Assembly (NCBI RefSeq): GCF_003350295.1
Contig: NZ_QLYY01000020.1
Location: 89,596-140,883, forward strand
From: Vibrio tetraodonis
GTDB taxonomy: Bacteria > Pseudomonadota > Gammaproteobacteria > Enterobacterales > Vibrionaceae
Length of the DNA: 51,288 nt
Reading direction: 5' to 3'
The notes beneath the pieces were generated by a model, which worked only from the letters and a program-made list of their open reading frames with translations, was not told the DNA's origin and did no database searches. Below, one piece after another: positions 35,752 to 45,946 of the stretch. The position numbers and the translations under genes were made by a program. Each line of letters begins with the position of its first letter. The first letter of the stretch is position 1.

Positions 35752-36345
35752 TTAGCCAGAGATTTTGTCAAATGTGGTTGTGCAGCTGTCGCAGAAAATA
35801 TCCATAAAATCTTTCACTTCAGGCATGGTTGCAATTAACTGCTCGATACGTGGCTCTAGGCCTTCTTTAACATGCAAAAACTCATTATTGTTAAATCTCA
35901 GTTCATTTAATGTCTTTATATAAGCAGCAAGGATATCAGCAGCCTTGACTATCGCTTTGTACTCAACTTCTACATTTTTCTGTACTAGCAAATTTGAGAA
36001 TTCATCACGCAAGTCAGCAGGCAACGTTTCTAAACATTCTTGTTCAGCAATATCCTCAAGTTTCTTAAAGGCTGCAGTAAATTCAGGGCTATGATATTTG
36101 GTCTTTGAGTTAATATCTTGAAGTTTTGTTTCAGAAATTTCGTGGTAAATCGCCACAACTGCGGCTTTTTCAGGGTTTAAATTACCATTGTAACGTTTGT
36201 TTTTTATCACAGTGAGAAGATGTGCTATTACTGAAACTTGATGAGAATGTTCAGACACATTTTCCTCTTGAAAACAATGCATCAAGGCCCAGCGTTTTAT
36301 CAGCGGCATGCGGGTCACCCATGCCATAAATGTGCTTTGATCCAC
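35752..36345 (-). CDS. yfbR: YfbR-like HD-domain 5'-deoxynucleotidase with HE in place of HD
   Basis: E. coli YfbR removes the 5' phosphate of deoxynucleoside monophosphates. 197 residues, same length class. MPLIKRWALM matches the substrate-binding Arg-Trp, His33 is in ENVSEHSHQV, and KAADILAAYIK holds the later Asp. At the metal site the sequence is IYHEISETKLQDI: His68 is kept but residue 69 is Glu (GAA codon) where YfbR has Asp69, while Glu72 and Asp77 are kept. The loop GDLPTPVKY of E. coli reads QDINSKTKY. The enzyme may be altered in activity. The position beside alaA matches E. coli, so it is an orthologue by place but divergent. Confidence 0.82.
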   Translation of the reverse strand: MDQSTFMAWVTRMPLIKRWALMHCFQEENVSEHSHQVSVIAHLLTVIKNKRYNGNLNPEKAAVVAIYHEISETKLQDINSKTKYHSPEFTAAFKKLEDIAEQECLETLPADLRDEFSNLLVQKNVEVEYKAIVKAADILAAYIKTLNELRFNNNEFLHVKEGLEPRIEQLIATMPEVKDFMDIFCDSCTTTFDKISG

Positions 36346-36462
36346 GTTGACTCCCTATGATGCTTGTTTGCTTTAATTGTAGGTCAATTTATTAAGTCCC
36401 TTCCTTTCAATAAGCAGAGTACTTATCCAGTAATCTTGACCTAAATAATAAAACTTACCTTA

Positions 36463-37677
36463 TTATTGGCTATAAGTTGAAAGAAAGCGTTCAAAGCGTC
36501 CTATTGCCATTTCTAAGTCTTCGACATGTGGTAGGGTCACTATTCTAAAGTGGTCAGGTTCAGGCCAGTTGAAACCAGATCCTTGCACCAGAAGAACTTT
36601 TTCCTGAATTAGGAAGTCGAGTACCATTTGCTGATCGTCTTTGATGTTATACATCTTGGTATCGATTTTCGGGAATAGATACATGGCCCCTTTGGGTTTA
36701 ACACATGATATTCCTGGGATCTGGTTGATAAGTTCGTAAGCGCGATCGCGCTGCTCTAGCAGTCGTCCGCCGGGAAGGATCAATTCATTTATGCTTTGGT
36801 ATCCGCCAAGTGCGGTTTGAATAGCGTGCTGCATTGGAACATTGGCGCATAAGCGCATGGAGGCGAGCATTTCCAATCCGTTAATATAACCTTGAGCGAG
36901 ATGTTTGGGGCCTGTGATAAACATCCAGCCACCACGAAAACCACACACGCGATAGGCTTTGGATAGACCATTAAAAGTGACCACCAAGAGGTCTTCTGTA
37001 AGAGTTGCGACTGAGGTATGAGTTGCGCCGTCGTAAAGCACTTTGTCGTATATTTCATCTGCGAAGATGATGAGTTTATGTTGGCGAGCAATTTCAATCA
37101 CTTCCAATAAAAAGTCACGACTATAAACGGCGCCAGTTGGATTGTTTGGGTTGATCAATACGATTCCGCGAGTTTTAGGTGTGATCTTTTTACGTATATC
37201 GTTTAAATCTGGATACCAGTCTGATTGTTCGTCACATCGATAATGCACAGCGTTGCCTCCTGAGAGTGCAACAGAGGCTGTCCAAAGTGGATAGTCAGGA
37301 GAGGGCACCAACATCTCATCACCATTATTCAGTAGTGCCTGCATAGCCATTACGATAAGCTCCGAAACGCCATTGCCTATGTAGACGTCCTCCACGTCCA
37401 GAGAACGAATGCCTTTACGCTGATAATATTGCACTACCGCTTTACGTGCGGAGTAGATTCCTTTTGAATCACAATAGCCTTGGGAAGTGGGCAAATTACG
37501 AATCACATCAACCAAAATTTCGTCTGGGGCATCAAAACCAAAGGGAGCAGGGTTTCCAATATTGAGCTTTAGAATTTTATGCCCCTCTTCTTCCATACGC
37601 TTAGCATGTTTGAGTACAGGTCCCCTAATGTCATAGCAGACATTATCGAGTTTTGACGACATCTCGATATCTTGCAT
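36463..37677 (-). CDS. alaA: Alanine-synthesising aminotransferase AlaA
   Basis: PLP-dependent transaminase making alanine from pyruvate and glutamate. 404 residues from the ATG at 37677; a TTG three codons upstream opens the frame. SSKLDNVCYDIRGPVLKHAK and LKLNIGNPAPFGFDAPDEIL match E. coli AlaA (YfbQ) nearly residue for residue. The cofactor lysine is in TFNGLSKAYRVCGFRGGW, NPNNPTGAVYS binds the carboxylate side, and the C-terminal Arg is in PDHFRIVTLP. It is divergent from menF, with about 200 bases between, and upstream of yfbR on the same strand. Confidence 0.94.
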   Translation of the reverse strand: MQDIEMSSKLDNVCYDIRGPVLKHAKRMEEEGHKILKLNIGNPAPFGFDAPDEILVDVIRNLPTSQGYCDSKGIYSARKAVVQYYQRKGIRSLDVEDVYIGNGVSELIVMAMQALLNNGDEMLVPSPDYPLWTASVALSGGNAVHYRCDEQSDWYPDLNDIRKKITPKTRGIVLINPNNPTGAVYSRDFLLEVIEIARQHKLIIFADEIYDKVLYDGATHTSVATLTEDLLVVTFNGLSKAYRVCGFRGGWMFITGPKHLAQGYINGLEMLASMRLCANVPMQHAIQTALGGYQSINELILPGGRLLEQRDRAYELINQIPGISCVKPKGAMYLFPKIDTKMYNIKDDQQMVLDFLIQEKVLLVQGSGFNWPEPDHFRIVTLPHVEDLEMAIGRFERFLSTYSQ

Positions 37678-37890
37678 TGTATACAACCTAAAAATGTTTT
37701 GATTTCTTTATTAAACTACATCAAAAACATATTTTTTAGAATAAAAAACTGCATTAATGCGTATTTTGTTACTTGGAACTCTATTGGAAGGATTTGCTAT
37801 ATCCTGAGCGATAACATTGATCTGAGTAGGGGCAATGAAAAAATTGGCGATGTAAAATTGGCCTAAAGCTCTACGGGTAAAGGGGTAGTT

Positions 37891-39195
37891 GTGTCATTGT
37901 TTCGTCAAGCAATTAGACATCTAATTGAGAGTGTAAAAACAGCAAAGTCCGATCAAAAACGTTTGGTGTACTGCTTTCAAGGGACGCCGAATATTGACAG
38001 CATTGATTGGGCTGATGCTCAGTCCCTTTATCCCAAGTTTTACTGGCAGTCTCGTGATGCCCATCAAGAAACGGTGGCTTTAGGCCAGTTGGCGGTCTTT
38101 TCTGGGTCTATCGACGTTGACTCATTAGCCAAAGATCAACGTGTATGGGGAGGTAGCCCCTTCAATAAGCCATATGTTTCTGATTATATCCCTACTCCTC
38201 ATTTTTTTGTTTTACCATTGATAGAGTTAATCCGAGAGGGTAAGCAGTGGTTTATTGCAGTCAATTTAAATCAAGATAGACAAGATATTCTGGACCAACT
38301 GAAAAAAATTGTCACAGAGCTGCCTCCGATACCGCCTTTATCTATTAATGTCAGCAAGCTTACACATTGCCCAGACAGAGCAGATTGGTGTGAGCTTGTG
38401 AACAGAGTTCTGACTGGTATTGATAGTCAAGCATTTAAAAAAGTAGTGCTTGCGCGTAAAACCACTCTAAAAATGAATGGTGTAGCTAGTGCTGCACAGC
38501 TGCTTAAATCGAGCCGTGCTAACAATTACAATAGTTTTCACTTTATGTTTGCTATCGATGAATCGTGCAGTTTTGTTGGTTCTAGCCCTGAACGTTTGTT
38601 CGTAAAGCATCAGCAAAACCTTTCTACAGAGGCTTTAGCAGGAACGGTTGGCCGAGGAGCGAGTGCTTCCAAAGATATGGCTCTAGCGAATTGGTTGTGT
38701 ATGGATACCAAAAATAGACATGAAAATTGTCATGTTGTCGATGATATTGTTGAACGTCTGATTCCATACGCCAGCCAAATTGATACCGATAGTGAAGCCC
38801 ATTTAATCAAGCTGCGCAAAGTACAACACCTTAAACGTAATATTTATGCCCATCTCAAACCCAACACCAGTTCTGTGGAATTATTACACGCGCTCAAGCC
38901 TACTGCTGCTGTTGCCGGTTTGCCTCGCAAAGACGCAATGATGTTTATTGAGCAGTATGAACCTTTCCATCGAGGCTGGTATGCAGGCTCTTTGGGCTTT
39001 ATCGGCCGTCATCAAGCCGAGTTTTGTGTCACGATCAGAAGTGCACTAGTGAAAGCGAATGAAATTGAGCTTTTTACAGGAGCAGGAATTGTTTCTGGGT
39101 CTGTTGCTACTGATGAGTGGGATGAATTGGACAAAAAGATGTCGACGTTACTTTCTCTGTTTGATGATTCCCATGAACTGGAGGCTGTTTCTTAG
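37891..39195 (+). CDS. menF: Isochorismate synthase MenF
   Basis: Converts chorismate to isochorismate, the first step of menaquinone synthesis. 434 residues from a GTG preceded by AAAGGGG. The chorismate-binding C-terminal domain shows VVLARKTTLKMNG, SSPERLFVKHQQNLSTEALA, GTVGRGASASKD, KPTAAVAGLPRKDAM and the final LFTGAGIVSGSVATDEWDEL. First gene of menF-D-H-B-C-E; menD starts directly after its stop. Homology to EntC-type synthases is excluded by the operon. Confidence 0.95.
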   Translation: MSLFRQAIRHLIESVKTAKSDQKRLVYCFQGTPNIDSIDWADAQSLYPKFYWQSRDAHQETVALGQLAVFSGSIDVDSLAKDQRVWGGSPFNKPYVSDYIPTPHFFVLPLIELIREGKQWFIAVNLNQDRQDILDQLKKIVTELPPIPPLSINVSKLTHCPDRADWCELVNRVLTGIDSQAFKKVVLARKTTLKMNGVASAAQLLKSSRANNYNSFHFMFAIDESCSFVGSSPERLFVKHQQNLSTEALAGTVGRGASASKDMALANWLCMDTKNRHENCHVVDDIVERLIPYASQIDTDSEAHLIKLRKVQHLKRNIYAHLKPNTSSVELLHALKPTAAVAGLPRKDAMMFIEQYEPFHRGWYAGSLGFIGRHQAEFCVTIRSALVKANEIELFTGAGIVSGSVATDEWDELDKKMSTLLSLFDDSHELEAVS

Positions 39196-40911
39196 ATGAA
39201 TGATAGAGCGCAATCTGCTGTGAATCGAATCTGGAGCCAAGTTCTGCTTGAAGAGCTTACTCGCCTTGGTGTTGAGGAAGCATGCGTTGCGCCAGGTTCA
39301 AGGTCTACCCCTCTTGTTATAGAGGCTTTTGATAATCCTAAATTGACCCTGCATACTCACTTTGATGAGCGTGGCTTGGCATTTATGGCCCACGGGCTTG
39401 CTAAAGCCAGCAAAAGACCGGTTGCCATTATTGTTACCTCTGGAACGGCTGTAGCGAATTTGCTGCCGGCGATTGTAGAAGCAAATCTAACCGGTGAGAA
39501 ATTAGTTGTGATTACCGCAGATAGGCCCGTTGAGCTTATCAATTGCGGGGCGAATCAGGCAATAAATCAAACGAGTATATTCTCATCTCATGCTAGGCAC
39601 GCAATCAATCTTCCCAGTCCTAGCAGATCTGTGCCGCTGAGTTGGCTTTTGACTTCTGTAGATCAACTGATGTACAAGCAAGAAACAGACGGTGGCGTCA
39701 TTCACATAAACTGTCCATTCCCTGAACCACTGTATGGATCATCACCAAAGAGTGTTCATCAAACCTACATGGACAGTGTTGCTACGTGGTGGAAATCAGG
39801 TCATCCATTGAGTTGTAAGTCGGTATCTCATTCGAGTTTAATCGCTCAAGACTTTGGATTTTTTGAAAAAAAAGGTGTGATTTTAGTAGGTGATGTCTCT
39901 TTAGAGGAAGCGAAACTAGCGAAGAAGCTTGCGGAAATAATAGGTTGGCCCTGTTTATGCGATCCTCAATCTGGAGTGTCAAGCTCTCAAGCATATTACG
40001 ATGTTTGGTTACGTGGTGCTAAATATAAAGAGCTGATTAGCCGAGCCGAAGTTATCCTCCAATTTGGCGCCCGTTTTGTTTCAAAGAGGCTTATCCAGTG
40101 GGTCGAAATCCAAGTTAAAGAAAAACAAGCTCAATATCATTATGTTTCTCTGCAAGCTGAGCGCAATAATTCTAGCCATGTGGCTCAAGTTCACCACGTA
40201 TCTGAGATTTGTTCATTGATTGATAGCTATCTGTCTACACTAGGGCATAGTCCGGCTATAGAGTCATGGTGTGAAGAGCTTGATATCTGCTGCCTAAAAG
40301 TGCGTAGTCTCATTGATAATTATGTATTACCTGGCGAAGCGCCTACTGAAATAGGTTTGGCTACCACATTAGAAAACCTGTCAGCCGATACACAAATCGT
40401 ACTAGGGAACAGCTTATTTGTTCGTCTCGTAGATATGTTCGGCGTTATCCCCAACACAAGAGTTTATAGTAACAGAGGCGCGTCAGGTATCGACGGATTA
40501 GTGGCTACCACTGCAGGGATAGTGCGTTCGACAAATAGGCCAAGTATTCTCTATCTCGGTGATATCTCTGCTCTACATGATCTTAACTCTTTGTCTTTGT
40601 TTACTGATACAAAAACGCCTGTTGTATTGGTTGTCATCAACAATGATGGTGGAGCCATTTTTGACTTGCTTCCTGTCTCTAAAGCACATAAACGCCAGCT
40701 CTATCAGATGTCACATGGGTATCAGTTTGAATATGCGGCAAAGCAATTTGGACTCAAGTATCAGCAACCTAACAGCCTTTCAGACTACAACTATGTTGTA
40801 AAACAGCATTTAACCAACGGGGAAGGTACTCTTATGGTTGAGGTGATAACACCTCCAGAACAAGCATCAAAGCAGTTAAAAGAGTTAGTAGGGTATTTCG
40901 ATGCTTGCTAG
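39196..40911 (+). CDS. menD: SEPHCHC synthase MenD
   Basis: Thiamine-diphosphate enzyme that joins isochorismate and 2-oxoglutarate. 571 residues. EEACVAPGSRSTPLVIEAFD near the N-terminus, the catalytic Glu region HFDERGLAFMAHGLAKASKR, SNRGASGIDGLVATTAGI in the later part and the cofactor motif VVINNDGGAIFDLLP near the C-terminus. It follows menF with no gap and overlaps menH by 11 bases, so expression is coupled. Confidence 0.96.
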   Translation: MNDRAQSAVNRIWSQVLLEELTRLGVEEACVAPGSRSTPLVIEAFDNPKLTLHTHFDERGLAFMAHGLAKASKRPVAIIVTSGTAVANLLPAIVEANLTGEKLVVITADRPVELINCGANQAINQTSIFSSHARHAINLPSPSRSVPLSWLLTSVDQLMYKQETDGGVIHINCPFPEPLYGSSPKSVHQTYMDSVATWWKSGHPLSCKSVSHSSLIAQDFGFFEKKGVILVGDVSLEEAKLAKKLAEIIGWPCLCDPQSGVSSSQAYYDVWLRGAKYKELISRAEVILQFGARFVSKRLIQWVEIQVKEKQAQYHYVSLQAERNNSSHVAQVHHVSEICSLIDSYLSTLGHSPAIESWCEELDICCLKVRSLIDNYVLPGEAPTEIGLATTLENLSADTQIVLGNSLFVRLVDMFGVIPNTRVYSNRGASGIDGLVATTAGIVRSTNRPSILYLGDISALHDLNSLSLFTDTKTPVVLVVINNDGGAIFDLLPVSKAHKRQLYQMSHGYQFEYAAKQFGLKYQQPNSLSDYNYVVKQHLTNGEGTLMVEVITPPEQASKQLKELVGYFDAC

Positions 40912-41695
40912 CCGTTTTTACAATAGCGACCACCGCAGCTCTTTGCCCGTTATTGTTTGCCTGCATGGATTTCTTGGCGATAGTAGTGACTGGAGCCAAT
41001 GCGCAGAGCTTCTTTCTGACTACCCAGTTTTATGCATCGATCTTCCCGGGCATGGCCGAAGTAAAAACGTACATTGCGTCGATTTTAAATCCTGCTGCGA
41101 TCAAATATCTTATGTTCTGTCTCAACATGTTCCTGAACAAGCGCCTATAGTTTTAGTGGGCTACTCAATGGGGGCTCGAATTGTGATGACAGGGCTCGCT
41201 AAGGAATACTTTTCTGCCTTTAACATTAAACTGCTGATTTGTGAGTCGGGCCATTTTGGTCTTGATGATGAAGAACATAAAAAGCAGCGCCTAATTAATG
41301 ACAGAGTCTGGGCCAACCGTTTTAGCCACGAAACCATAGAAACCGTCCTTGAAGATTGGTATCAACAGATTGTTTTTCAATCTTTGAGTGATACACAGAA
41401 AACAGATTTAGTCAGAAAAAGAGCAAAAAATTTTGGTTCATCAGTCGCTTCTATGTTGCTAGCGACCACGTTAGCGAAACAAGATTTTCTGCTTGATATT
41501 CTCAAAAGTTCGAGTACTTCCATACGCTGCATATGTGGTGATAAAGACAAGAAATTCAAACAACTGAATGCAAGTAGTGGCTTGCCGTACACTTGTATTC
41601 AACAAGTCGGTCACAATGTTCATATTGAGGATCCGCAAGCCTTTACTAATATTGTTAAATCTAATGTTAGAGCCCTATTATTAGATGCTACCTAA
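40901..41695 (+). CDS. menH: SHCHC synthase MenH
   Basis: Alpha/beta hydrolase that removes pyruvate from SEPHCHC. 264 residues. LPVIVCLHGFLGDSSDWSQC contains the HGF oxyanion region, IDLPGHGRS follows, the nucleophile Ser is in LVGYSMGARIVM, and the C-terminal His in QVGHNVHIEDPQAF completes the triad. Its start lies inside the end of menD. The order matches E. coli menF-D-H-B-C-E. Confidence 0.92.
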   Translation: MLASRFYNSDHRSSLPVIVCLHGFLGDSSDWSQCAELLSDYPVLCIDLPGHGRSKNVHCVDFKSCCDQISYVLSQHVPEQAPIVLVGYSMGARIVMTGLAKEYFSAFNIKLLICESGHFGLDDEEHKKQRLINDRVWANRFSHETIETVLEDWYQQIVFQSLSDTQKTDLVRKRAKNFGSSVASMLLATTLAKQDFLLDILKSSSTSIRCICGDKDKKFKQLNASSGLPYTCIQQVGHNVHIEDPQAFTNIVKSNVRALLLDAT

Positions 41696-41710
41696 TTAAC
41701 AGGAGTCATG

Positions 41711-42577
41711 ATGTCAAAAACAGTCGGTCTTTCGGATCAGGAATTGTACGCGCCAGTATATTGGAATGATTGCGCTAATGACTTTGAGGATATTCAGTAC
41801 CACAAATCGGAAGATGGTATTGCGCGAATTACCATTGCTCGTCCTCAGATTCATAATGCTTTCCGTCCTCAGACGGTTAAGGAAATGATGAAAGCGCTGG
41901 CGGATGCTCGTTATGATGAAAGAGTCGGAGTCATTATACTTACAGGTCTTGGTGAAAAAGCGTTTTGTTCAGGAGGCGATCAGAAAATACGTGGTGATTA
42001 CGGTGGCTATAAGGACGACTCTGGAACTCATCATTTGAACGTATTGGATTTCCAGCGCCAAATACGAACATGCCCCAAGCCTGTTATTGCGTCCGTCGCG
42101 GGTTGGGCTGTTGGAGGTGGTCATGTGCTGCATATGATGTGTGACTTAACCATTGCCGCAGATAATGCGCAATTTGGTCAAACAGGCCCTAAAGTTGGAT
42201 CCTTCGATGGTGGATGGGGTGCCGCTTACATGGCGAGAATTGTTGGTCAGAAGAAAGCTCGTGAAATATGGTTTTTGTGTCGTTTTTATGATGCGGACGA
42301 AGCACTCAACATGGGTCTTGTGAATACGGTTGTTCCCTTGGAGCTGTTGGAGAAAGAAACCGTCCGTTGGTGCAGAGAAACTCTGCAACATAGCCCAATG
42401 GCGCTTCGTTGCCTCAAAGCAGCGTTGAATGCCGATTGCGACGGGCAAGCAGGCCTGCAAGAGTTGGCGGGCAATGCGACAATGATGTTCTATATGACTG
42501 AAGAAGGCCAAGAAGGCCGTAATGCATTTAATGAAAAGCGTCGACCTGACTTTGAGCAGTTTCCGAGAAATCCATAG
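41711..42577 (+). CDS. menB: 1,4-dihydroxy-2-naphthoyl-CoA synthase MenB
   Basis: Crotonase-fold enzyme that closes the naphthoquinone ring from succinylbenzoyl-CoA. 288 residues; the second of two adjacent ATG codons (41708, 41711) has the better spacing from AGGAG. Signatures: [56 protein letters not shown], the [20 protein letters not shown] region with its catalytic Asp, and the terminal [14 protein letters not shown]. Starts 13-16 bases after menH. Confidence 0.96.
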   Translation: MSKTVGLSDQELYAPVYWNDCANDFEDIQYHKSEDGIARITIARPQIHNAFRPQTVKEMMKALADARYDERVGVIILTGLGEKAFCSGGDQKIRGDYGGYKDDSGTHHLNVLDFQRQIRTCPKPVIASVAGWAVGGGHVLHMMCDLTIAADNAQFGQTGPKVGSFDGGWGAAYMARIVGQKKAREIWFLCRFYDADEALNMGLVNTVVPLELLEKETVRWCRETLQHSPMALRCLKAALNADCDGQAGLQELAGNATMMFYMTEEGQEGRNAFNEKRRPDFEQFPRNP

Positions 42578-42669
42578 CAAAATGGGAGGTGAATAACGCC
42601 CTACTTTTTGGGTGTACCCTAAGTTAGTGAACGCTGACGAATACAAAAATAACTACAAGGTATATGGAT

Positions 42670-43656
42670 ATGAGAACAGCCAAACTTTTTCGCTATCAGC
42701 TGTCGATGGACAGTGGTGTGGTATTGAGAGAGCAAAAACTCACGGAACGAGAGGGCTTTGTGGTTGTGCTGGAAATGGATGGAAAAACTGGTTTGGGAGA
42801 AGTTGCTCCTTTACCGGGTTTTAGCCACGAAAGCATTGAGGATGTTTATCCACAATTGGTAGAGAAGTTAACGTTTTGGAAAAATGGTCAGTGGTTTGAT
42901 TATAAATCTTTGCATCCATCGGTCGCTTTTGGTCTATCTATGGCGCAGCTAGAATTGGACAAGTGTTTGCCTGAAGAAGGCTGTTATCAGGCGGCGCCTT
43001 TATGTTCAGGTGACCCTGATGAGCTGTTGCCTAGGTTAAGTGCTATGACAGGCCAGAAAGTCGCCAAAGTGAAGGTGGGTTTATATGAGCCAATCCGTGA
43101 TGGCTTGATTGTAAGCTTATTGCTGGAATCTATTCCCGATCTTACCTTGCGATTAGATGCTAATCGCGCGTGGACAGCTGAACAAGCTCAGCAGTTTGCC
43201 AAAAAAGTCGCGCCGTCCCTTCGTCAACGAATCGCTTTTGTTGAAGAGCCATGTGAAGCACCGGGAGATAGCTTTTCGTTTGCGATTAATACTGGAATAG
43301 CTATTGCGTGGGATGAAACACTTCAACATGCGGTGCGCAAGCCTGATTTTGAACTCCAAGATTTTGATGGTGCTAAGGCTATCATTATTAAGCCAACACT
43401 CCTCGGTTCAGTACAAGATTGTATTGCCTTGATAGAAGGTGCTAAGGCTCTGAGCATTAAGCCTATTATTAGCTCGAGCATAGAGTCAACAATAGGACTC
43501 ACACAGTTAGCTCGGCTGTCTCAATGGCTGTTACCGGATGAGGTTCCCGGGTTGGATACAGTAGGTTTGTTTGCTGAGCAGCTAGAGGTTGGCTGGCCAG
43601 GCTGCGATTTGCCAGTTTCTAAATTGGCTCAGCATCAGCTAGTGTGGCAGGTGTAG
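42670..43656 (+). CDS. menC: o-Succinylbenzoate synthase MenC
   Basis: Enolase-superfamily enzyme that dehydrates SHCHC to o-succinylbenzoate. 328 residues from the ATG at 42670 (MRTAKLFRYQLSMDSG), with an alternative ATG at 42664 too close to AAGG. The catalytic lysine pair is in KVAKVKVGLYEP; the metal ligands are in LRLDANRAW, FVEEP and AWDETL; the second catalytic lysine is in AIIIKPTLLGS. A gap of about 90 bases separates it from menB, slightly longer than other gaps in the cluster. Confidence 0.93.
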   Translation: MRTAKLFRYQLSMDSGVVLREQKLTEREGFVVVLEMDGKTGLGEVAPLPGFSHESIEDVYPQLVEKLTFWKNGQWFDYKSLHPSVAFGLSMAQLELDKCLPEEGCYQAAPLCSGDPDELLPRLSAMTGQKVAKVKVGLYEPIRDGLIVSLLLESIPDLTLRLDANRAWTAEQAQQFAKKVAPSLRQRIAFVEEPCEAPGDSFSFAINTGIAIAWDETLQHAVRKPDFELQDFDGAKAIIIKPTLLGSVQDCIALIEGAKALSIKPIISSSIESTIGLTQLARLSQWLLPDEVPGLDTVGLFAEQLEVGWPGCDLPVSKLAQHQLVWQV

Positions 43657-45026
43657 TGGCTAATCGCTCCCCTGTTAAAGAATGGGCTCAGTTATGTCCT
43701 TCCACTGTTGCCTTAAAGTCGGAAGGTAAAGATTATACATGGTCTGAAGTTGATGACTTAGTGGACAGTGTTGCTGCGAGCTTATTTAGTCAAGGTATTA
43801 AATCTGCAGATGTGCTGACGTGCGTGGGGAAAAACAGCTTAGAAATATTGCTGGCCTATTTGGCGTGTATGGAGCTAGGGGTAATTTGTGCTCTGGTTAT
43901 GCCGCAAACAAGAACAGACTTTAATACCAAGTTGAAAACTCTATATCCAAGCGAAATACCAGTAAAAGTTTGCAGTACGGTTCCTAATTTGTCAGAGGTG
44001 GGGTCATTTCGTATTGACTCACAAGCCTCGTCTTCTGAGAACTTTGCGCGAGAATATGATCAAGATAGACCAGCGTCGATAATATTTACGTCAGGATCAA
44101 CTGGCACACCCAAAGCCGTTGTTCACACTTCTCGTCAGCATTTTTATTCCGCGTCAGGTTTACTCGATACAATGCGATTTACCAAGGAGGACACTTGGCT
44201 ACTCAGTCTGCCCATGTATCATGTGTCTGGATTGGCTATCGTTTATCGCTGGTTATATAGTGGTGCGGCTTTAAAGCTCGCTAGTGGAGAATTAACAAGC
44301 GATCTGATTGGGGTGACACACGCTTCTTTTGTTCCAACCCAGCTGCAAAGAGCATTGGAAAATAAAGCAGTGCAAGGACTTTCCCATGTGCTTCTTGGAG
44401 GCAGCCACATTCCATTATCTTTGTGTCAGGAGGCATCGCGGTTAGGTGTTGAAACTTGGGTTGGATACGGAATGACAGAAGCGGCATCAACGGTGACAGC
44501 GAAGAAAGTTGATGGCAGTGATGGTGTCGGTCAAGTACTTAAAAATCGCCGTGTAAAGCTAAAACGACAGCGGATTTATATTTCAGGCGAAACGCTAGCT
44601 AGCGGATATTATCAGCAAGGTGACATTATCCCTATTACTAATGACGCTTGGTTTGATACTAAAGATTTAGGATCATGGCAAAACGATGAGCTGCATGTTA
44701 CCGGTAGAGCAGATAACCTCTTTGTATCGGGTGGTGAAAACATACACTGTGAAGAAATTGAAGCGGTATTAAATCAAATTCCTACTGTTATTCAAGCGAT
44801 CGTAGTGCCTATTGAAGATAAAGAATACGGCCATAGACCAGTTGCTGTTATTAAAACTGATAAGGGTATAAATATCGCCGATATTGAACAGTATCTCAGC
44901 CGAGAATTAATTAAGTTCAAGTGGCCAATTGCCTATTATGACATGCCGGAAAACCTCCAAAGTCATGGTATTAAGACCTCACGGTTGGTGGTGAATCAAT
45001 GGGTGTGGCGGCAGGCTAGTAACTGA
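43656..45026 (+). CDS. menE: o-Succinylbenzoate--CoA ligase MenE
   Basis: Adenylate-forming enzyme that activates o-succinylbenzoate with CoA. About 456 residues from the GTG at 43656, which overlaps the menC stop as TAGTG; another GTG at 43644 is possible. Motifs: SIIFTSGSTGTPKAVVHTSR (AMP binding), LLSLPMYHVSG, VGYGMTEAAST, VTGRADNLFVSGGENIHCEE and a C-terminal catalytic Lys in SHGIKTSR. Last gene of the menaquinone cluster, ending 17 bases before a convergent regulator gene. Confidence 0.93.
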   Translation: MANRSPVKEWAQLCPSTVALKSEGKDYTWSEVDDLVDSVAASLFSQGIKSADVLTCVGKNSLEILLAYLACMELGVICALVMPQTRTDFNTKLKTLYPSEIPVKVCSTVPNLSEVGSFRIDSQASSSENFAREYDQDRPASIIFTSGSTGTPKAVVHTSRQHFYSASGLLDTMRFTKEDTWLLSLPMYHVSGLAIVYRWLYSGAALKLASGELTSDLIGVTHASFVPTQLQRALENKAVQGLSHVLLGGSHIPLSLCQEASRLGVETWVGYGMTEAASTVTAKKVDGSDGVGQVLKNRRVKLKRQRIYISGETLASGYYQQGDIIPITNDAWFDTKDLGSWQNDELHVTGRADNLFVSGGENIHCEEIEAVLNQIPTVIQAIVVPIEDKEYGHRPVAVIKTDKGINIADIEQYLSRELIKFKWPIAYYDMPENLQSHGIKTSRLVVNQWVWRQASN

Positions 45027-45043
45027 TGGTTTCGTGCCTTTAG

Positions 45044-45745
45044 TTAGACGAGAGCGGCGACGGATTCAATCTTAATAGCATCGTGTCTCCAATACTCTAT
45101 CTGACAGTCGATCATATCACCATCTTGATTGTAATTGGTTCGTTCAATGACCATAGCTGGAGTACCTGAGGTTGCGCGTAACGCTAGCGCCACTTCTCCG
45201 AGTAATGTGCTAGTTGAAATGCGGTAATGACTTCTTTTGTAGACGACACTGAAGTGATCTCGATAAATCTTGGTTAGCGATTTGGTTAAGTCATAGTCCA
45301 AAATATTTGGAAAATACTTGGGGTTGATGTAATGAGTCACATAAACAACGGGGCGTTTTTCCAAATAATGAACACGCTCTACATGATAAACATCCGAGAA
45401 AGGTGGCAAGTGTAATAAGTTTGTGGCTTGCTTATTTGCCATCATACTTTTCGCTGTCACTAACTTAGTTGCTGGCGAACGGTCTTGGGCCTGGGCGATA
45501 TCTGAAAAGCTTGGGCTTTGAGTTGGGTCGTAGCGCAGTGGCCGTGGTGATATAAACCAACCCCTTCTATCCTCACGATAAATCCTCCCCTCAGCTTCGA
45601 GAAGCGATAAAGCCTCTCGCAGGGTGACGCGAGTTGTATCAAATGATTCTGCAAGCTTTCGCTCTGACGGCAGCTTTTGGCGTGGAGAGAGCATACCAGT
45701 GTCAATTTGTTCAACAATCGAGTCTTTTATTTTAACGTATTGCAT
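45044..45745 (-). CDS. GntR-family transcriptional regulator with UTRA effector domain (HutC type)
   Basis: 233 residues from the ATG at 45745, preceded by AGGA at a good distance; the frame is open to 45787. Winged helix-turn-helix at about 1-70 (LPSERKLAESFDTTRVTLRE, ALSLLEAEGRIYRED). Ligand-binding UTRA domain at about 90-230, with VYHVERVHYLEKRPVVYVTH and the ending IDCQIEYWRHDAIKI. It is convergent with menE. The ligand is not readable; this subfamily includes regulators of phosphonate and sugar genes. Confidence 0.87.
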   Translation of the reverse strand: MQYVKIKDSIVEQIDTGMLSPRQKLPSERKLAESFDTTRVTLREALSLLEAEGRIYREDRRGWFISPRPLRYDPTQSPSFSDIAQAQDRSPATKLVTAKSMMANKQATNLLHLPPFSDVYHVERVHYLEKRPVVYVTHYINPKYFPNILDYDLTKSLTKIYRDHFSVVYKRSHYRISTSTLLGEVALALRATSGTPAMVIERTNYNQDGDMIDCQIEYWRHDAIKIESVAALV

Positions 45746-45946
45746 CTGGCTTCCTATTACCCGCTTGTTTCTATAAGCGGTTGTCACATGACTTGAGAGT
45801 ATTATGTGTGATTAACATAAATTGTAAACGCCTAATGCAAAGCAAAACTTAGTTAAAATGGATCTTTCATAGTTCAAATGTGTCTTTCCGATTCTTATAA
45901 CCTTAGTTCATAATAAATGCTACGGAATTTGAATATGGATATATAG

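Noticed and set aside
42146..42646. 166-codon open frame antisense to menB
   Set aside because: Shadow of menB; no start signal and no family resemblance.
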